64,000 nt of DNA from Streptomyces roseofulvus. Its GTDB lineage: Bacteria > Actinomycetota > Actinomycetes > Streptomycetales > Streptomycetaceae. Where the stretch lies: assembly GCF_039534915.1 (NCBI RefSeq), contig NZ_BAAAWE010000001.1, positions 6,758,001-6,822,000 on the forward strand. Reading direction: 5' to 3'. Under the pieces are notes generated by a model. The model was not told the DNA's origin and did no database searches. It worked only from the letters and a program-made list of their open reading frames with translations. Numbering within the stretch: the first letter of the stretch is position 1; every line of letters starts with the position of its first letter. The translations under genes and the position numbers were made by a program. Shown piece by piece: positions 34,996 to 43,936 of the stretch.

Positions 34996-37008
34996 CTACA
35001 GAGGTGGCTCCCCGCCGGCCGCCCAGGCGAGCATCTCGCCGGGGTCGGCATGGGAGGCCTCGCTGCGGTACGACTCGTAGGTACCCGCACCGACAAGCCT
35101 GCGCGCCCGCTCCTCGCCCGCCTCGCGCAGCGGCGCCACGTCCGGAGCTCCGCGCTGCGGATGCCCCACCGCATCCCACAGCCGCTGGCCCGCGCCGGAG
35201 GCGAGCGCCGCGGAAATGCCGTTTCCGTTGGCGGAGAAGGCCGCGGCCAGCATGTCGAGTCCCAGCGCGATGCCGAACGTGTCGCCGATCTGCTGCTTCG
35301 CGTGCAGCATCGAACGGGCGTACTTCAGGGACAGTTCGCTGTCCTGCGCGCGCAGTGCGATCACGCACATCTGGTAGTCGGCATACGAGCGGATCCAGTG
35401 CTCACCCATGGCGACGCACTCCGCGCGCAGCGCCATGGCCGACCGTCGACTCTCCTCCAGTTCCCCGAGCCCCGTGAGGGCGAACAGGCGCAGCATCCGG
35501 CACATCATCACGGCCTGGCGAGCGGGCTCGTCGCCCCTGTCCGCGCTGTGTACGTCCGCGTTCCGCAGGGCGTGCTCCAACAGCTCCAGGCCCGGCCGGG
35601 GGTTGCCCTGCAGAAGGTCGCTCATGGCCTGCAGATAGGCGGCCCGCAGCAGCGCCGTCGCGTCCCCGGTGACACGGGCGCTCTCCAGGCACTGACGCGC
35701 CAGGTGTGTCCCCGTCACGTGATTTCCCTGCAGCAGGTAGGTCAATCCCAGCGCCCATACGGCGCGTTGCCGCATCGGCCCCTGGCGGTCGCAGGCATTC
35801 AGCGTGCGCGAAAGGTAGAGCTGCGCGGTGTGCGCGTGGCCGCAACACGTCCAGTAGAAGCCGGTCAACGTGGCCAGTTCGAGCGCCGCGTCGACGTCGT
35901 GGTCGAGCAGGTGGTCCAGGGCCGCGCACAGATCGGGGTGCGCCTCCTTGATGGTGCGGTACCAGCCGGTCTGCTCGGCGCTCGTCCACGTGGCGTCCGC
36001 CCGCCGCGCCTGCGTCAGGAAGTACGAGGCGTGCGTGCTCGCCATCGCGTCCAGCTCACCCAGCTCGGCGAGCCACAGGCGCCCGTACTCGCGCACCGTG
36101 TCGAGCAGCAGACAGCGCCCGCGGCGGCGCGTCACGACGGACTTGTCCACCAGCCCGGCCAGAGCGTGGCCCACGTCGAAGGCGGACAGCGGTCCACCGG
36201 AGCACAGGGCCACCGCCACGGCCTCGTCGAAGTGCCCGTGGACAATGGACAGCCGGGCCCACAACAGGCGTTCCGCGGGCGTGCACAGTTCATGGCTCCA
36301 GCCCAGCGCGGTCCGCAGCACGTCGTGCCGGCGGGGGGCCAGTGGGCGCACCTCGTCCTCCCCCCGGCTCAACTCGTGCCGCGGGCGGCGCAGAAGATCC
36401 TCGATGCTGCAGTGCCGCAGCGCCCCCGCGGCCAACTCCAGGGCCAGGGGCAGCCCGTCGAGGTAGGTACACAGCTCGGTGACCTGGTTCAGATCCCCGG
36501 GCTCGGGTACGTGCCCCGATTCCGTGGCGCGCCGCAGAAACAACTCGGCGGCATCGGTGGTACACGGCAGCGGCTGGACGGCGGATACGAACTCGCCGTC
36601 CAAATGAAAGAGTTCGCGACTGGTGGCCACGATCCTCAGCTGCGGACACTTCGCGAGCAGCACCTTCACCAGGCTTCGGCACGCGGGCAGCACATGCTCA
36701 CAGGAGTCGAGCACCAGCAGCAGCTCGCGATCGCCGATCCAGTCGCAGATCACGTCCACCGGCATCCGCGGCGTGTGATCGGACAGGCCGCACGCATCAG
36801 CCACGAGTGCCGCGAGCAACCCGTCATCGCGCAACTGCCACAGGTCCGCCCAGCAGGCATCCTCCGCGGCGGCCACCAGGCCGAGGTCCACCAGCTGCCG
36901 CGCCAGCCGCGTCTTGCCGACGCCCGCGACCCCGGTCAAGGTCACCAGCCGGTTGACCTTCAACGCGCCCTGTAGTGCCACCAGTTCATGCTCGCGCCCC
37001 ACGAACAC
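34996..37008 (-). CDS. NB-ARC/TPR ATPase, AfsR-like regulator lacking DNA-binding domain
   Basis: 670 aa. The frame is open much further upstream, but GTG 37008 has GGGAGG exactly 8 nt before it and opens VFVGREHELVALQGALK, the usual start of such ATPases. Walker A: LTGVAGVGKTRLARQ; Walker B: LLLVLDSCEHVLPA; then SRELFHLDGE (sensor), LDGLPLALELAAGAL (GLPLA motif), winged helix to ~380 and TPR-like helices to the end. No HTH or BTAD/SARP domain is present, so it would regulate through a partner or act as a STAND-type sensor. Confidence 0.88.
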   Translation of the reverse strand: MFVGREHELVALQGALKVNRLVTLTGVAGVGKTRLARQLVDLGLVAAAEDACWADLWQLRDDGLLAALVADACGLSDHTPRMPVDVICDWIGDRELLLVLDSCEHVLPACRSLVKVLLAKCPQLRIVATSRELFHLDGEFVSAVQPLPCTTDAAELFLRRATESGHVPEPGDLNQVTELCTYLDGLPLALELAAGALRHCSIEDLLRRPRHELSRGEDEVRPLAPRRHDVLRTALGWSHELCTPAERLLWARLSIVHGHFDEAVAVALCSGGPLSAFDVGHALAGLVDKSVVTRRRGRCLLLDTVREYGRLWLAELGELDAMASTHASYFLTQARRADATWTSAEQTGWYRTIKEAHPDLCAALDHLLDHDVDAALELATLTGFYWTCCGHAHTAQLYLSRTLNACDRQGPMRQRAVWALGLTYLLQGNHVTGTHLARQCLESARVTGDATALLRAAYLQAMSDLLQGNPRPGLELLEHALRNADVHSADRGDEPARQAVMMCRMLRLFALTGLGELEESRRSAMALRAECVAMGEHWIRSYADYQMCVIALRAQDSELSLKYARSMLHAKQQIGDTFGIALGLDMLAAAFSANGNGISAALASGAGQRLWDAVGHPQRGAPDVAPLREAGEERARRLVGAGTYESYRSEASHADPGEMLAWAAGGEPPL

Positions 37009-37950
37009 GGATCCATCCTCCCTACCTGTGAAGAGGCTTCCGGCCTGGCGCAGCGGCCTCCCGCGTGCCGACGGGCCGCACCGGGACACACGGCGCGTAC
37101 CGTGCGGCACGGCTCGGGAGCCCGGACCGCGCCGAGAACGAAAGCGTGCACGCATCCTGGCAGCCTCGGCCTGATCACGGGACGCGAATGGCGAAGCGTG
37201 TACCTGCCCTGACGACGGTGGCACCGGCGGGGGACGTGACCGCGCCGGCGGCGGCGCAGGCGTCGAGGGGCTCGGCTCGCCGACGCGGCGGCGTTCGCCC
37301 CGGCCGGACTCCCCGACCCCTTGACGCCTGCACGCCGGGACGCCGATGTCGACGGGTGGCGCCGGTGAAGCCGGCTTTGTTGGGACGAGCTGCCCACCTT
37401 GCCGCACGCGATCACCTGACCGTGTGAATCCAGGAGTGCCGGGGCCGCCGCGTGGTCCGCGGTGGTGGTGGCGAGCTCGGCGTCCGCGACGTGGCCGGTG
37501 GCGGCAGGGAGCCGACCCCGCCCCCACGCGTATGGGTCCGCCGTGACCACGGGTGTGGGCCGACGACGCCTTCCCGCCGGTGGCGACACCGCCCGGATCG
37601 GGTACGACCTGTCGGCGTGGTGCCGTCCCAGGGGATCCACGGCGGGCTCGTGCCGGGTGGCGCCTTGATCGCCCCCTCCGAACGCGGGGGCGGAGCCCGG
37701 TGTCCGCGGCCCGTTTCGGTGCTCGGCCCGGAAGGCCACCGTGAACTTCCCCCCGTCACCTCAGCCCGAGCCGGGAACGCAGCCGCTTCGGAGAGTCGTC
37801 GCATCTCGGCCATTGTGTAGCCGCAGGTCCGTATGGCTTCAGGAGTCCCACCAGGTGCAGTGAGTGAAAGGGCTGCAACAACTTGCGGCAGTGAGGATGG
37901 AGTTGAACTGCATGTTCGTGACTTTGAGCTGCCAGTGACTGAAAATGTTT
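37009..37950. other. ~940-bp region without a convincing gene
   Basis: Long frames exist on both strands but lack ribosome binding sites and known motifs. The part nearest the amylase-inhibitor gene (37850-37950) is clearly lower in GC, as promoters are. The rest may include an upstream leader of the ATPase gene. Confidence 0.45.
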
Positions 37951-37967
37951 GCAAGATCTTGCGCAAG
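37951..37967. promoter_or_regulatory. Candidate maltose-regulator (Reg1/MalR-like) operator
   Basis: Two overlapping palindromes, GCAAGATCTTGC (37951-37962) and CTTGCGCAAG (37958-37967). CTTGCA-type repeats of this kind are found upstream of Streptomyces amylase and maltose genes as binding sites for the LacI-family regulator. Centre lies ~37 nt before the start of the amylase-inhibitor gene. Confidence 0.5.
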
Positions 37968-37995
37968 GGTCCGCCCTGTCTCCAAGCTTCGGAGC

Positions 37996-38334
37996 ATGAC
38001 GAACCTCATGCAGCGCATAGCCCGTCCGGTTGTCCTCGCCGGCACTGCCGCGGCGGGTCTTCTGGCGGCCTCGGTCGCCGCCCCGTCGGCGGTGGCGACC
38101 ACCGGATCACCGGCTCCGGAGTGCGTGGAGTACTTCCAGAGCTGGCGCTACACCGACGTCCACAACGGTTGTGGGGACACCGTCTCCGTCACGGTCGAGT
38201 ACACCAACGGGCAGTGGGCGCCGTGCCGTGTGATCGAGCCCGGCCGGTGGGCGACCTTCGCCGGCTACGGAACCGACGGCAACTACGTCACGGGGCTGCG
38301 GACATGTGACCCTGCCACGCCCGGCGACGCCTGA
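37996..38334 (+). CDS. Secreted alpha-amylase inhibitor, tendamistat family
   Basis: 112 aa from ATG 37996 (GGAG is close; ATG 38008 is the alternative). A Sec signal runs to about ASVAAPSAVA. The mature domain reads ECVEYFQSWRYTDVHNGC, then VEYTNGQWAPCRVIEPGRWA and GNYVTGLRTC. The QSWRY segment is the amylase-blocking Trp-Arg-Tyr triplet of tendamistat, and four Cys with the same spacing logic form its two disulfides. The inhibitor binds mammalian-type alpha-amylases in the active site. Monocistronic, with an amylase-type operator upstream. Confidence 0.88.
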   Translation: MTNLMQRIARPVVLAGTAAAGLLAASVAAPSAVATTGSPAPECVEYFQSWRYTDVHNGCGDTVSVTVEYTNGQWAPCRVIEPGRWATFAGYGTDGNYVTGLRTCDPATPGDA

Positions 38335-38544
38335 GCCCCCAGGCACGTCCCGATGCTCGGCGCCGCGCAGGCCCGAGGTTCTGTCGCAGACCCGCGGCGC
38401 GTCTCCGGCCACGTCGGGCGACCCCTCCCCGACCTCGTCGGCGCTCTCCTGCGGGCCCCCTCCGGCACGTGCCGGCGACGACGTCGTTCGTCTCGCCGCC
38501 CCGTCACCTCCTCCGGGGCCGAGGGCCGTCCGGGGCGGGACCGA

Positions 38545-38578
38545 CGCTGCCCGCCGACGGTGTCGTCGGCGGGCAGCG
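38545..38578. terminator. Stem-loop between inhibitor and MFS genes
   Basis: CGCTGCCCGCCGAC-GGTGTC-GTCGGCGGGCAGCG is a perfect 14-bp stem between converging genes, 14 nt past the MFS stop. Likely bidirectional. Confidence 0.85.
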
Positions 38579-38591
38579 GTCGGGCTTGGTC

Positions 38592-39857
38592 TCACGCGGC
38601 CTTCGTCAGGGTGGCGCGGTGCGGGGCAGGTGCGTGGCGGGTGAGTGCGGGGGCGGCGTCCCGGGCTTCGTGGCGCGGCCACAGGAGGAGGGCGCCGACC
38701 GCTCCCGTCGTGGCGAGGGCCGCGAGAACCGTCCAGGTGAGGGTGAAGCCGGCCGCCGTGCCGAGCCATCCCGCCAGCGGGTACGTGATCAGCCAGGCCA
38801 GGTGCGACAGGGAGAACTGGGCCGCGAACGCGCCGGGGATCGCGTTCCGTCCGACGGAGGCGCGGATGACCGTGCCGGTCGGGGTGATGACCAGGGCCAT
38901 CCCGACGCCGATCGCCGTCCAGATGCCCGCCGTGGCGGTCCAGGTGAGCAGCCCCGTCGCGGACAGCGTCACCGCGGCGGTCGTGCCGCCGACCAGGACT
39001 CCGGCGCCGGTCAGCATGACCGCGCGGGCGGCGATCCGGTCGAGGACGCGGGGCAGGACCAGCGCGGCCAGGAGGGTGCCCGTGCCGGACGCGGCGAGCA
39101 TCCAGGCGACGTCCGACTGCGAGCCGCCGAGCTCGTCGCGTACGTGGTTGACGGTGTTGACGACGACGATCGAACCCGCCGACGCCACCACGAGGTTGAG
39201 CGCCATCACACCCCGCAGCCGAGGCGTCCCGAGGAACGTCCTGATGCCGGCCGCCGCCTTGTCCCAGGCCTTGGTGTGACCGCTGGGGCGGGCGTCGGGG
39301 ATACGGGTCGACAGGACGAGCACGGCCGAGACGAGGAAGCCGGCGGAGGTGCCCAGGAACAACCGGTCGAAGCTCAGGAACGTCAGGGCGACGGCCGCGA
39401 GGACCGGGCTGAGCAGGCTCTCCATGGTCGAGGCGACCTGGGAGGCCGACAGGGCGCGGGTGTAGGCGGACTCGTCGGTGACGATGTCGGGAATCACGGC
39501 CTGGAACGTCGGCGTGAACGCCGCCGAGGACGCCTGGAGCAGGCCGATCAGCACGTAGATGTGCCAGACCTCGGTGACCAGCGGCAGCGCCAGGACGACC
39601 AGACCGCGGACCACGTCGAGGAGGAAGAGGAACGTTCTTCTGGGGAGCCGGTCGACGTACGCGGCGGCCAGCGGCGCGATGATCACGTACATGACCATCT
39701 TGATGGTCAGGGCGGTGCTGAGCACCACGCCGGCGCGCGGACCGGCGAGGTCGTAGGCGAGGAGTCCGAGGGCGACGGTCGTCAGACCGGTCCCGAAGAG
39801 GGCGATGACCTGGGCGCCGAAGAGTCGGCGGTAGTCGCGGATGGCGAACAGGCGCAT
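38592..39857 (-). CDS. MFS transporter (EntS/MFS_3-like, 12 TM)
   Basis: 421 aa. ATG 39857 follows GGAAGGAACCCGCC. The N-terminus RLFAIRDYRRLFGAQVIALF is the typical RDxRxLF start of this MFS group. The loop 2-3 motif is degenerate (AYVDRLPRRTFLF), the central linker is about residues 190-215, and 12 hydrophobic helices are visible. Probable drug or metabolite exporter; substrate unknown. Not in an operon; the next gene upstream is transcribed the same way after 117 bp. Confidence 0.87.
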   Translation of the reverse strand: MRLFAIRDYRRLFGAQVIALFGTGLTTVALGLLAYDLAGPRAGVVLSTALTIKMVMYVIIAPLAAAYVDRLPRRTFLFLLDVVRGLVVLALPLVTEVWHIYVLIGLLQASSAAFTPTFQAVIPDIVTDESAYTRALSASQVASTMESLLSPVLAAVALTFLSFDRLFLGTSAGFLVSAVLVLSTRIPDARPSGHTKAWDKAAAGIRTFLGTPRLRGVMALNLVVASAGSIVVVNTVNHVRDELGGSQSDVAWMLAASGTGTLLAALVLPRVLDRIAARAVMLTGAGVLVGGTTAAVTLSATGLLTWTATAGIWTAIGVGMALVITPTGTVIRASVGRNAIPGAFAAQFSLSHLAWLITYPLAGWLGTAAGFTLTWTVLAALATTGAVGALLLWPRHEARDAAPALTRHAPAPHRATLTKAA

Positions 39858-39974
39858 GGCGGGTTCCTTCCGTGTCCATGCGGCGGGGCACGGCCTCGTC
39901 GTGGTGGCGGCCGCGCCCCGCGGCGACAGGCGGGGAGAGGGTGACAGCAGGGCAAGGGATCGCTTCCGTTCGTG

Positions 39975-40853
39975 TCAGTGGTGACCGTCGTGGCCGTGGT
40001 GCGCGTGGTGGTCGCCGTGCGCGTTGTGGTCGTCGTGCGCGGGCGTGGGGGTCGTGGTGCGGACCGTGAACTCGGCCGTACGGACGACTCCCTCGTGCTG
40101 GAAGTCCAGGAACAGGCGGTAGGTGCCGGCCGTGGGCGCGACCGCCATGAACGAGATCGCGGGACCCGGCGCGGTGACACCGTCGCCGGGCTCCCCCTCC
40201 GGGTGGACGTGGAGGTAGCCCAGGTCTCCGACCCGCAGGGCGACGAGGTGCCCGTACGCGGCCAGGTAGGGCTCCAGGTCCGTGACGGGGCGGCCGTCCC
40301 GGCTGACCGTGAGGGTCAGCTCGCTCGCCTCGCCGGCGACGAGCTCGCCCTTGAGCGCCACGGTGTACGCGTCGATCCGCGCGGTCCCGGTCGCCTCGGG
40401 CAGCGGCTGCGGGGCGTACGCTCCGGCGACCGCCGCGTCGATCCCCAGCGTCAGGGTCCCGTCGTGGCCGACCGGGTGGATGTCGGTGAAGAACCGCCAG
40501 TCCCCGGGCTCCAGGGTCAGCTCGGTGCTCCAGGTGCCGTGCTCGTCCCGCACCGGGTGCACGTGCTGGAACCCGGCCGTGTCCCGCCGGACGGCGATGA
40601 AGTGCAGCTCCTTCTCGTGCTCGGCGACGTACTCGGTCACCGGCCGGCCGTCGGGGCCGATCACCCGGAAGGTGACCGGCTGTACACCGGCGGTGAGGAT
40701 CGTGGAATCGAGGACGAGGGTGTAGCCGTCCGCCGAGACCGACAGCCCGCCGGGCTGAGCCCCACCGTGACCGGCGTGGCCGCCATGACCGGTGTGTCCC
40801 GCGTGGCTGCCGTGCCCCGCATGGCTGCCGTGGTGACCTGCGTGGTTGTTCAT
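39975..40853 (-). CDS. His-rich copper-responsive protein
   Basis: 292 aa. ATG 40853 follows GGGGAGACGTC. The first ~32 residues are a His/Gly repeat (NNHAGHHGSHAGHGSHAGHT), the last ~18 are again His-rich (HDDHNAHGDHHAHHGHDGHH). Between are two beta-sandwich-like segments (TFRVIGPDGRPVTEY; LTLTVSRDGRPVTDLE), including HFIAVRRDTAGFQHVHPV and LVALRVGDLGYLHVHPEG with repeated HVHP motifs. There is no signal peptide, so it may be a cytoplasmic copper store or chaperone. A CsoR-type operator lies upstream. Confidence 0.8.
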   Translation of the reverse strand: MNNHAGHHGSHAGHGSHAGHTGHGGHAGHGGAQPGGLSVSADGYTLVLDSTILTAGVQPVTFRVIGPDGRPVTEYVAEHEKELHFIAVRRDTAGFQHVHPVRDEHGTWSTELTLEPGDWRFFTDIHPVGHDGTLTLGIDAAVAGAYAPQPLPEATGTARIDAYTVALKGELVAGEASELTLTVSRDGRPVTDLEPYLAAYGHLVALRVGDLGYLHVHPEGEPGDGVTAPGPAISFMAVAPTAGTYRLFLDFQHEGVVRTAEFTVRTTTPTPAHDDHNAHGDHHAHHGHDGHH

Positions 40854-40915
40854 GACGTCTCCCCAGGTGTGATGCGGATCCTGTTGCCGTCCGGTCAGGA
40901 CGACGATCACAACCA

Positions 40916-40934
40916 TATACCCCCCGGGGGTATT
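40916..40934. promoter_or_regulatory. CsoR-type copper operator
   Basis: TATACCCCCCGGGGGTATT, the near-palindromic TATACCCCCNGGGGGTATA-type site bound by CsoR repressors, 63 nt upstream of the His-rich gene. Copper binding to CsoR would release repression. Confidence 0.82.
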
Positions 40935-40963
40935 CCGGCAGATCTTGAGGAAGGAGATTCTCC

Positions 40964-41713
40964 TCAGGCTTCTCCCGACCTCTCTCCTCCTCGGCCGCCC
41001 CACCTCCCCAGCCTCCGCTCCCGCCCCAAGGCGTCCGCGATCGCCGCGAAGGCGACCGCGTGCCCGCGGGCGTTCGCGTGGACGCGGTCGGCGGCGTAGA
41101 TGCCGGGGTCGGCGGCGAGCGGATGGTGGTGGGTGTCGATGTGGACGCCGCCGAGGCTCCCCGTCAGCTCGGCGGTGAGGGCGTCGAGCGTGTCGAAGCG
41201 GCGGGCCATGCCCTCCGCGTACTCCGGTGGGACGAGGCCCGACCGGGCGAGGTCGAAGAGGCCGATGGTGACGACGACGGCGCCGCTCTCGGCGAGCGGG
41301 GTGAGGAGCGCGGCCAGTCCGGCCCGCAGCGCGTCCGGGTCGAAGCTCCGGAAGGCGTCGTTGCCGCCCGCGCTCACCATCACCACGTCCGGCGCGAACT
41401 CCAGGGCGGGGACGAGCTGCCGCTCCCGGATCTCGGCGAGCAGGAGGTGGGGTTCGGCCAGGTCGAGCGCGGCGAAGCCGGGGCGGGTGGCGGCGAGGGC
41501 GTCGGTGAAGCGGTCGGCGAACGACCGGTGGCGGTAGCCGGGGAGCGGGTCCATCACCCCGGCGGTGACGCTGTCGCCGAGCACGGCCAGCCGGTTCCAC
41601 GGGAGGCCGCCGAGCAGCGCGGCGGCGGCGTCGGCGGGCATGCAGTACGGATCGTCGGACTCGACGGGATCCGTGCGGCGCGGATTCCGGACGGGGTGCG
41701 GGGGGACGGTCAT
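40964..41713 (-). CDS. SGNH/GDSL-family esterase
   Basis: 249 aa from ATG 41713, overlapping the MFS stop in ATGA. SGNH blocks: LAVLGDSVTAGVM (nucleophile Ser), VMVSAGGNDAFRS (Gly/Asn blocks), DRVHANARGHAVAF (Asp/His, DxxHxNxxGH). No signal peptide, so a cytoplasmic acyl esterase. Coupling to an exporter suggests deacylation or detoxification of the exported compound, an inference. Confidence 0.88.
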   Translation of the reverse strand: MTVPPHPVRNPRRTDPVESDDPYCMPADAAAALLGGLPWNRLAVLGDSVTAGVMDPLPGYRHRSFADRFTDALAATRPGFAALDLAEPHLLLAEIRERQLVPALEFAPDVVMVSAGGNDAFRSFDPDALRAGLAALLTPLAESGAVVVTIGLFDLARSGLVPPEYAEGMARRFDTLDALTAELTGSLGGVHIDTHHHPLAADPGIYAADRVHANARGHAVAFAAIADALGRERRLGRWGGRGGERSGEA

Positions 41714-43257
41714 CGCCGGTCTCCTTCGAGGGTGCGCGGGGTGGCCGCGGCGGCGGGGCGCGGCGGGGGAGGGGGCGTGAGCCGCAGGGCGAGACCGCCG
41801 GCCGCCGCGGCCAGGTTGACGGCGGTGGCGAACCCGTACACGGCGGCGTACGGCTCCGCTCCCGCGCCCGCGACCTCCGCGATGATCACGGCCGTGGCGG
41901 CGATGCCGAGACCTCCGCCGACCTGGCGGGCGGCCATGACCATGCCCGTCGCGGCGGCGAAGTCCCGGGGGGCGACGGAGAGGGCGGCGGCGCTGGAGAT
42001 GCCGACGGTGGCCAGGCCGACGCCGACGCCCATCACCACTCCGGCCGGGAGCCACAGCGTCCAGAAGCGCGGCTCGGCGTCGATCAGCAGGGCCAGGACC
42101 CCCGTCGAGGCGGCGATGAGGGCCGAGCCGCCGGCCACCATCGTGCGCGGGGCGAGGGCGACGGGGAGCCGCCCGACGCCGACGCCGACGGCGGCCGTGA
42201 CGAGCGCCGCCGGGCTCATCGCGAGACCGGCCTCCAGGGTGGAGTAGCCCCAGGCGCCGGTCAGGAAGAGCACGCCGAGCAGCATCGTCGTGAACAGCGC
42301 GGTGCCGTACGCGAACGAGGCACCGGTCGCGACGGCGAACGGGCGGCCGCTGAGCAGGTCGAGCCGGAGCGCGGGGCGCGGGTGCCGGAGCGCCCGCAGC
42401 ACGGTCGCCACGCCCGCCACGACGGTGACGGCGGCGGCGGTCAGCACCTGTGCCGACGCCCAGCCGTGGTCGGGGCCCTGCGTCAGGGCGTACACCGCCG
42501 CGCCGACGCCGAGGGCGAGGAACAGACCGCCGAGCAGGTCGGGGGCCCGCCCCGCGCGGGACTCGCCGCTCGGCAGCTTCCGGCCGGCGATCAGCACCCA
42601 GGCGCCCACCGGCAGGTTGAGGCAGAACAGGGCGCGCCAGTCGAGGACTTCGACCATGACGCCGCCGAGTGCCGGACCCGCGGCGGCGGCCAGGGCACCC
42701 GCCGCGCTCCACACGCCGATCGCGGCGCGCCTGCGTTCGGCGGGGATCTCCGCGAGGACGAGCCCCAGGGAGGCCGGGACCAGCAGGGCCGCCGCCAGGC
42801 CCTGGACGGCGCGGGCGCCCAGCAGGACGGGCAGGTTCGGTGCCGCCGCGATCAGCAGGGACGACGCGGTGAAGACGGCGACGCCGACCAGGAAGAGCCG
42901 GGCCCGGCCGACCGCGTCGGCCAGCGGCCCGGCCGGCGCGAGCAGGGCCGCGAAGGGGATCACGTACGCGGTGGCGACCCACGAGACGGTGGTCAGCGAG
43001 ACGCCGAAGTCGGCGGCGATCGGCGGCACCGCCAGGTTGGTGACGGTGGCGTCGAGGAAGCTCAGGAACGTGCCGGCGCAGGCGAGGAGCAGCGCGAGCG
43101 AGGCGCGCCGGGCGGCGGGGCCGCCGGCGGGTGAGGGCGCGGAAAGGGCCCCCGGAGAAGGCGAGTTGGGGGAAGAGGATCCGCGAGAGGAGTCGGGGAA
43201 GGAGTCGGGGGAGGAGGCGGGGGAGGAGCCGGGGGAGGAGGGGACGGAAGACGTCAT
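41710..43257 (-). CDS. MFS drug exporter, DHA2 (EmrB/QacA) family
   Basis: 515 aa from ATG 43257. A ~48-residue Ser/Pro-rich cytoplasmic head is followed by 14 helices. Motif in helix 1 FLSFLDATVTNLAVPPIAAD (LDxTVxNVAL type), antiporter motif region VGRARLFLVGVAVF and motif C-like AGPALGGVMVEVLDWRALFC support DHA2. Probably exports a toxic or signalling compound and is repressed by the divergent TetR. SGNH esterase gene coupled downstream. Confidence 0.9.
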   Translation of the reverse strand: MTSSVPSSPGSSPASSPDSFPDSSRGSSSPNSPSPGALSAPSPAGGPAARRASLALLLACAGTFLSFLDATVTNLAVPPIAADFGVSLTTVSWVATAYVIPFAALLAPAGPLADAVGRARLFLVGVAVFTASSLLIAAAPNLPVLLGARAVQGLAAALLVPASLGLVLAEIPAERRRAAIGVWSAAGALAAAAGPALGGVMVEVLDWRALFCLNLPVGAWVLIAGRKLPSGESRAGRAPDLLGGLFLALGVGAAVYALTQGPDHGWASAQVLTAAAVTVVAGVATVLRALRHPRPALRLDLLSGRPFAVATGASFAYGTALFTTMLLGVLFLTGAWGYSTLEAGLAMSPAALVTAAVGVGVGRLPVALAPRTMVAGGSALIAASTGVLALLIDAEPRFWTLWLPAGVVMGVGVGLATVGISSAAALSVAPRDFAAATGMVMAARQVGGGLGIAATAVIIAEVAGAGAEPYAAVYGFATAVNLAAAAGGLALRLTPPPPPRPAAAATPRTLEGDRR

Positions 43258-43274
43258 GGCGAGGATTTAAGAGT

Positions 43275-43307
43275 ACGACCGTTCGTACGTCAATGCCGTA
43301 CGGTCGT
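43275..43307. promoter_or_regulatory. Inverted-repeat operator between MFS and tetR
   Basis: ACGACCGT (43275-43282) and ACGGTCGT (43300-43307) face each other, with CGTACG at 43284-43289 and again at 43297-43302. It sits in the 67-bp gap between divergent genes, so the TetR at 43325 probably binds here. Confidence 0.7.
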
Positions 43308-43324
43308 TTGCTAAAGTGGCCGCC

Positions 43325-43936
43325 ATGGCAGGACGCGCATCGGCTCAAGCAGCCCTCGAAACGCGGCGATCGGTCCTGGAGGCCGCCGCCGAGATCGCCT
43401 CCAGGGAGGGCCTGGACAGCGTCACCATCGGCCGCCTCGCGGAGGTGCTCGGGATGAGCAAGGCGGGCGTGATCGGTCAGTTCCGCAGCAAGGAGAGGCT
43501 CCAGCTGGAGACCGTGGACCTGGTCGTGGAGAGCTTCCGCGTCCGCGTCTGGCGGCCGGTGCGCCATCTCGACGCCGGACTGCCGCGCCTGCTGGCGGTG
43601 TGCGCGGCCTGGGTGAGGTACGCCGTCGACCCCGGCTACTCAGGGGGCTGCCTGCTCACCCAGGTCACCTACGACTACGACGGCCGCGCCGGAGCCGTGC
43701 ACGACCGCATCGCCGAGAGCCGGACCCGCTGGCGGGACGTCCTCGGTCGCGACGTCGACGCGGCCGTCGCCGCCGGGGACCTCCCGTCCGGGACCGACAC
43801 CGCCCAGGTCGTCTACGGGCTGGAGTCCCTGGCCGGCGGCGTCACTCCGGCGCGCCTCCTGCACGGCGACAGCCGTACGGAGGAGTGGGCGCTGCGCGGC
43901 ATGTACGCCATCCTCGGTGTGCGGCCGTCGAACTGA
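43325..43936 (+). CDS. TetR-family regulator of the MFS/SGNH operon
   Basis: 203 aa from ATG 43325. GTG 43316 is in frame, and the transcript may be leaderless since no ribosome binding site is visible. The HTH is VLEAAAEIASREGLDSVTIG then AEVLGMSKAGVIGQFRSKER, TetR-like with an unusual GVIGQF in place of LYxHF. The ligand domain follows (YAVDPGYSGGCLLTQVTYDY). Divergent from the exporter operon with an inverted repeat between. Confidence 0.88.
   Translation: MAGRASAQAALETRRSVLEAAAEIASREGLDSVTIGRLAEVLGMSKAGVIGQFRSKERLQLETVDLVVESFRVRVWRPVRHLDAGLPRLLAVCAAWVRYAVDPGYSGGCLLTQVTYDYDGRAGAVHDRIAESRTRWRDVLGRDVDAAVAAGDLPSGTDTAQVVYGLESLAGGVTPARLLHGDSRTEEWALRGMYAILGVRPSN

Noticed and set aside
37009..37155. 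Longer start of the NB-ARC ATPase (ATG 37155 or further upstream)
   Set aside because: The extra residues are Arg/Pro-rich without homology, and GTG 37008 has an ideal ribosome binding site.
37412..37966. 184-aa minus-strand frame before the amylase inhibitor
   Set aside because: No ribosome binding site, low-complexity composition, and it would cover the inhibitor's promoter.
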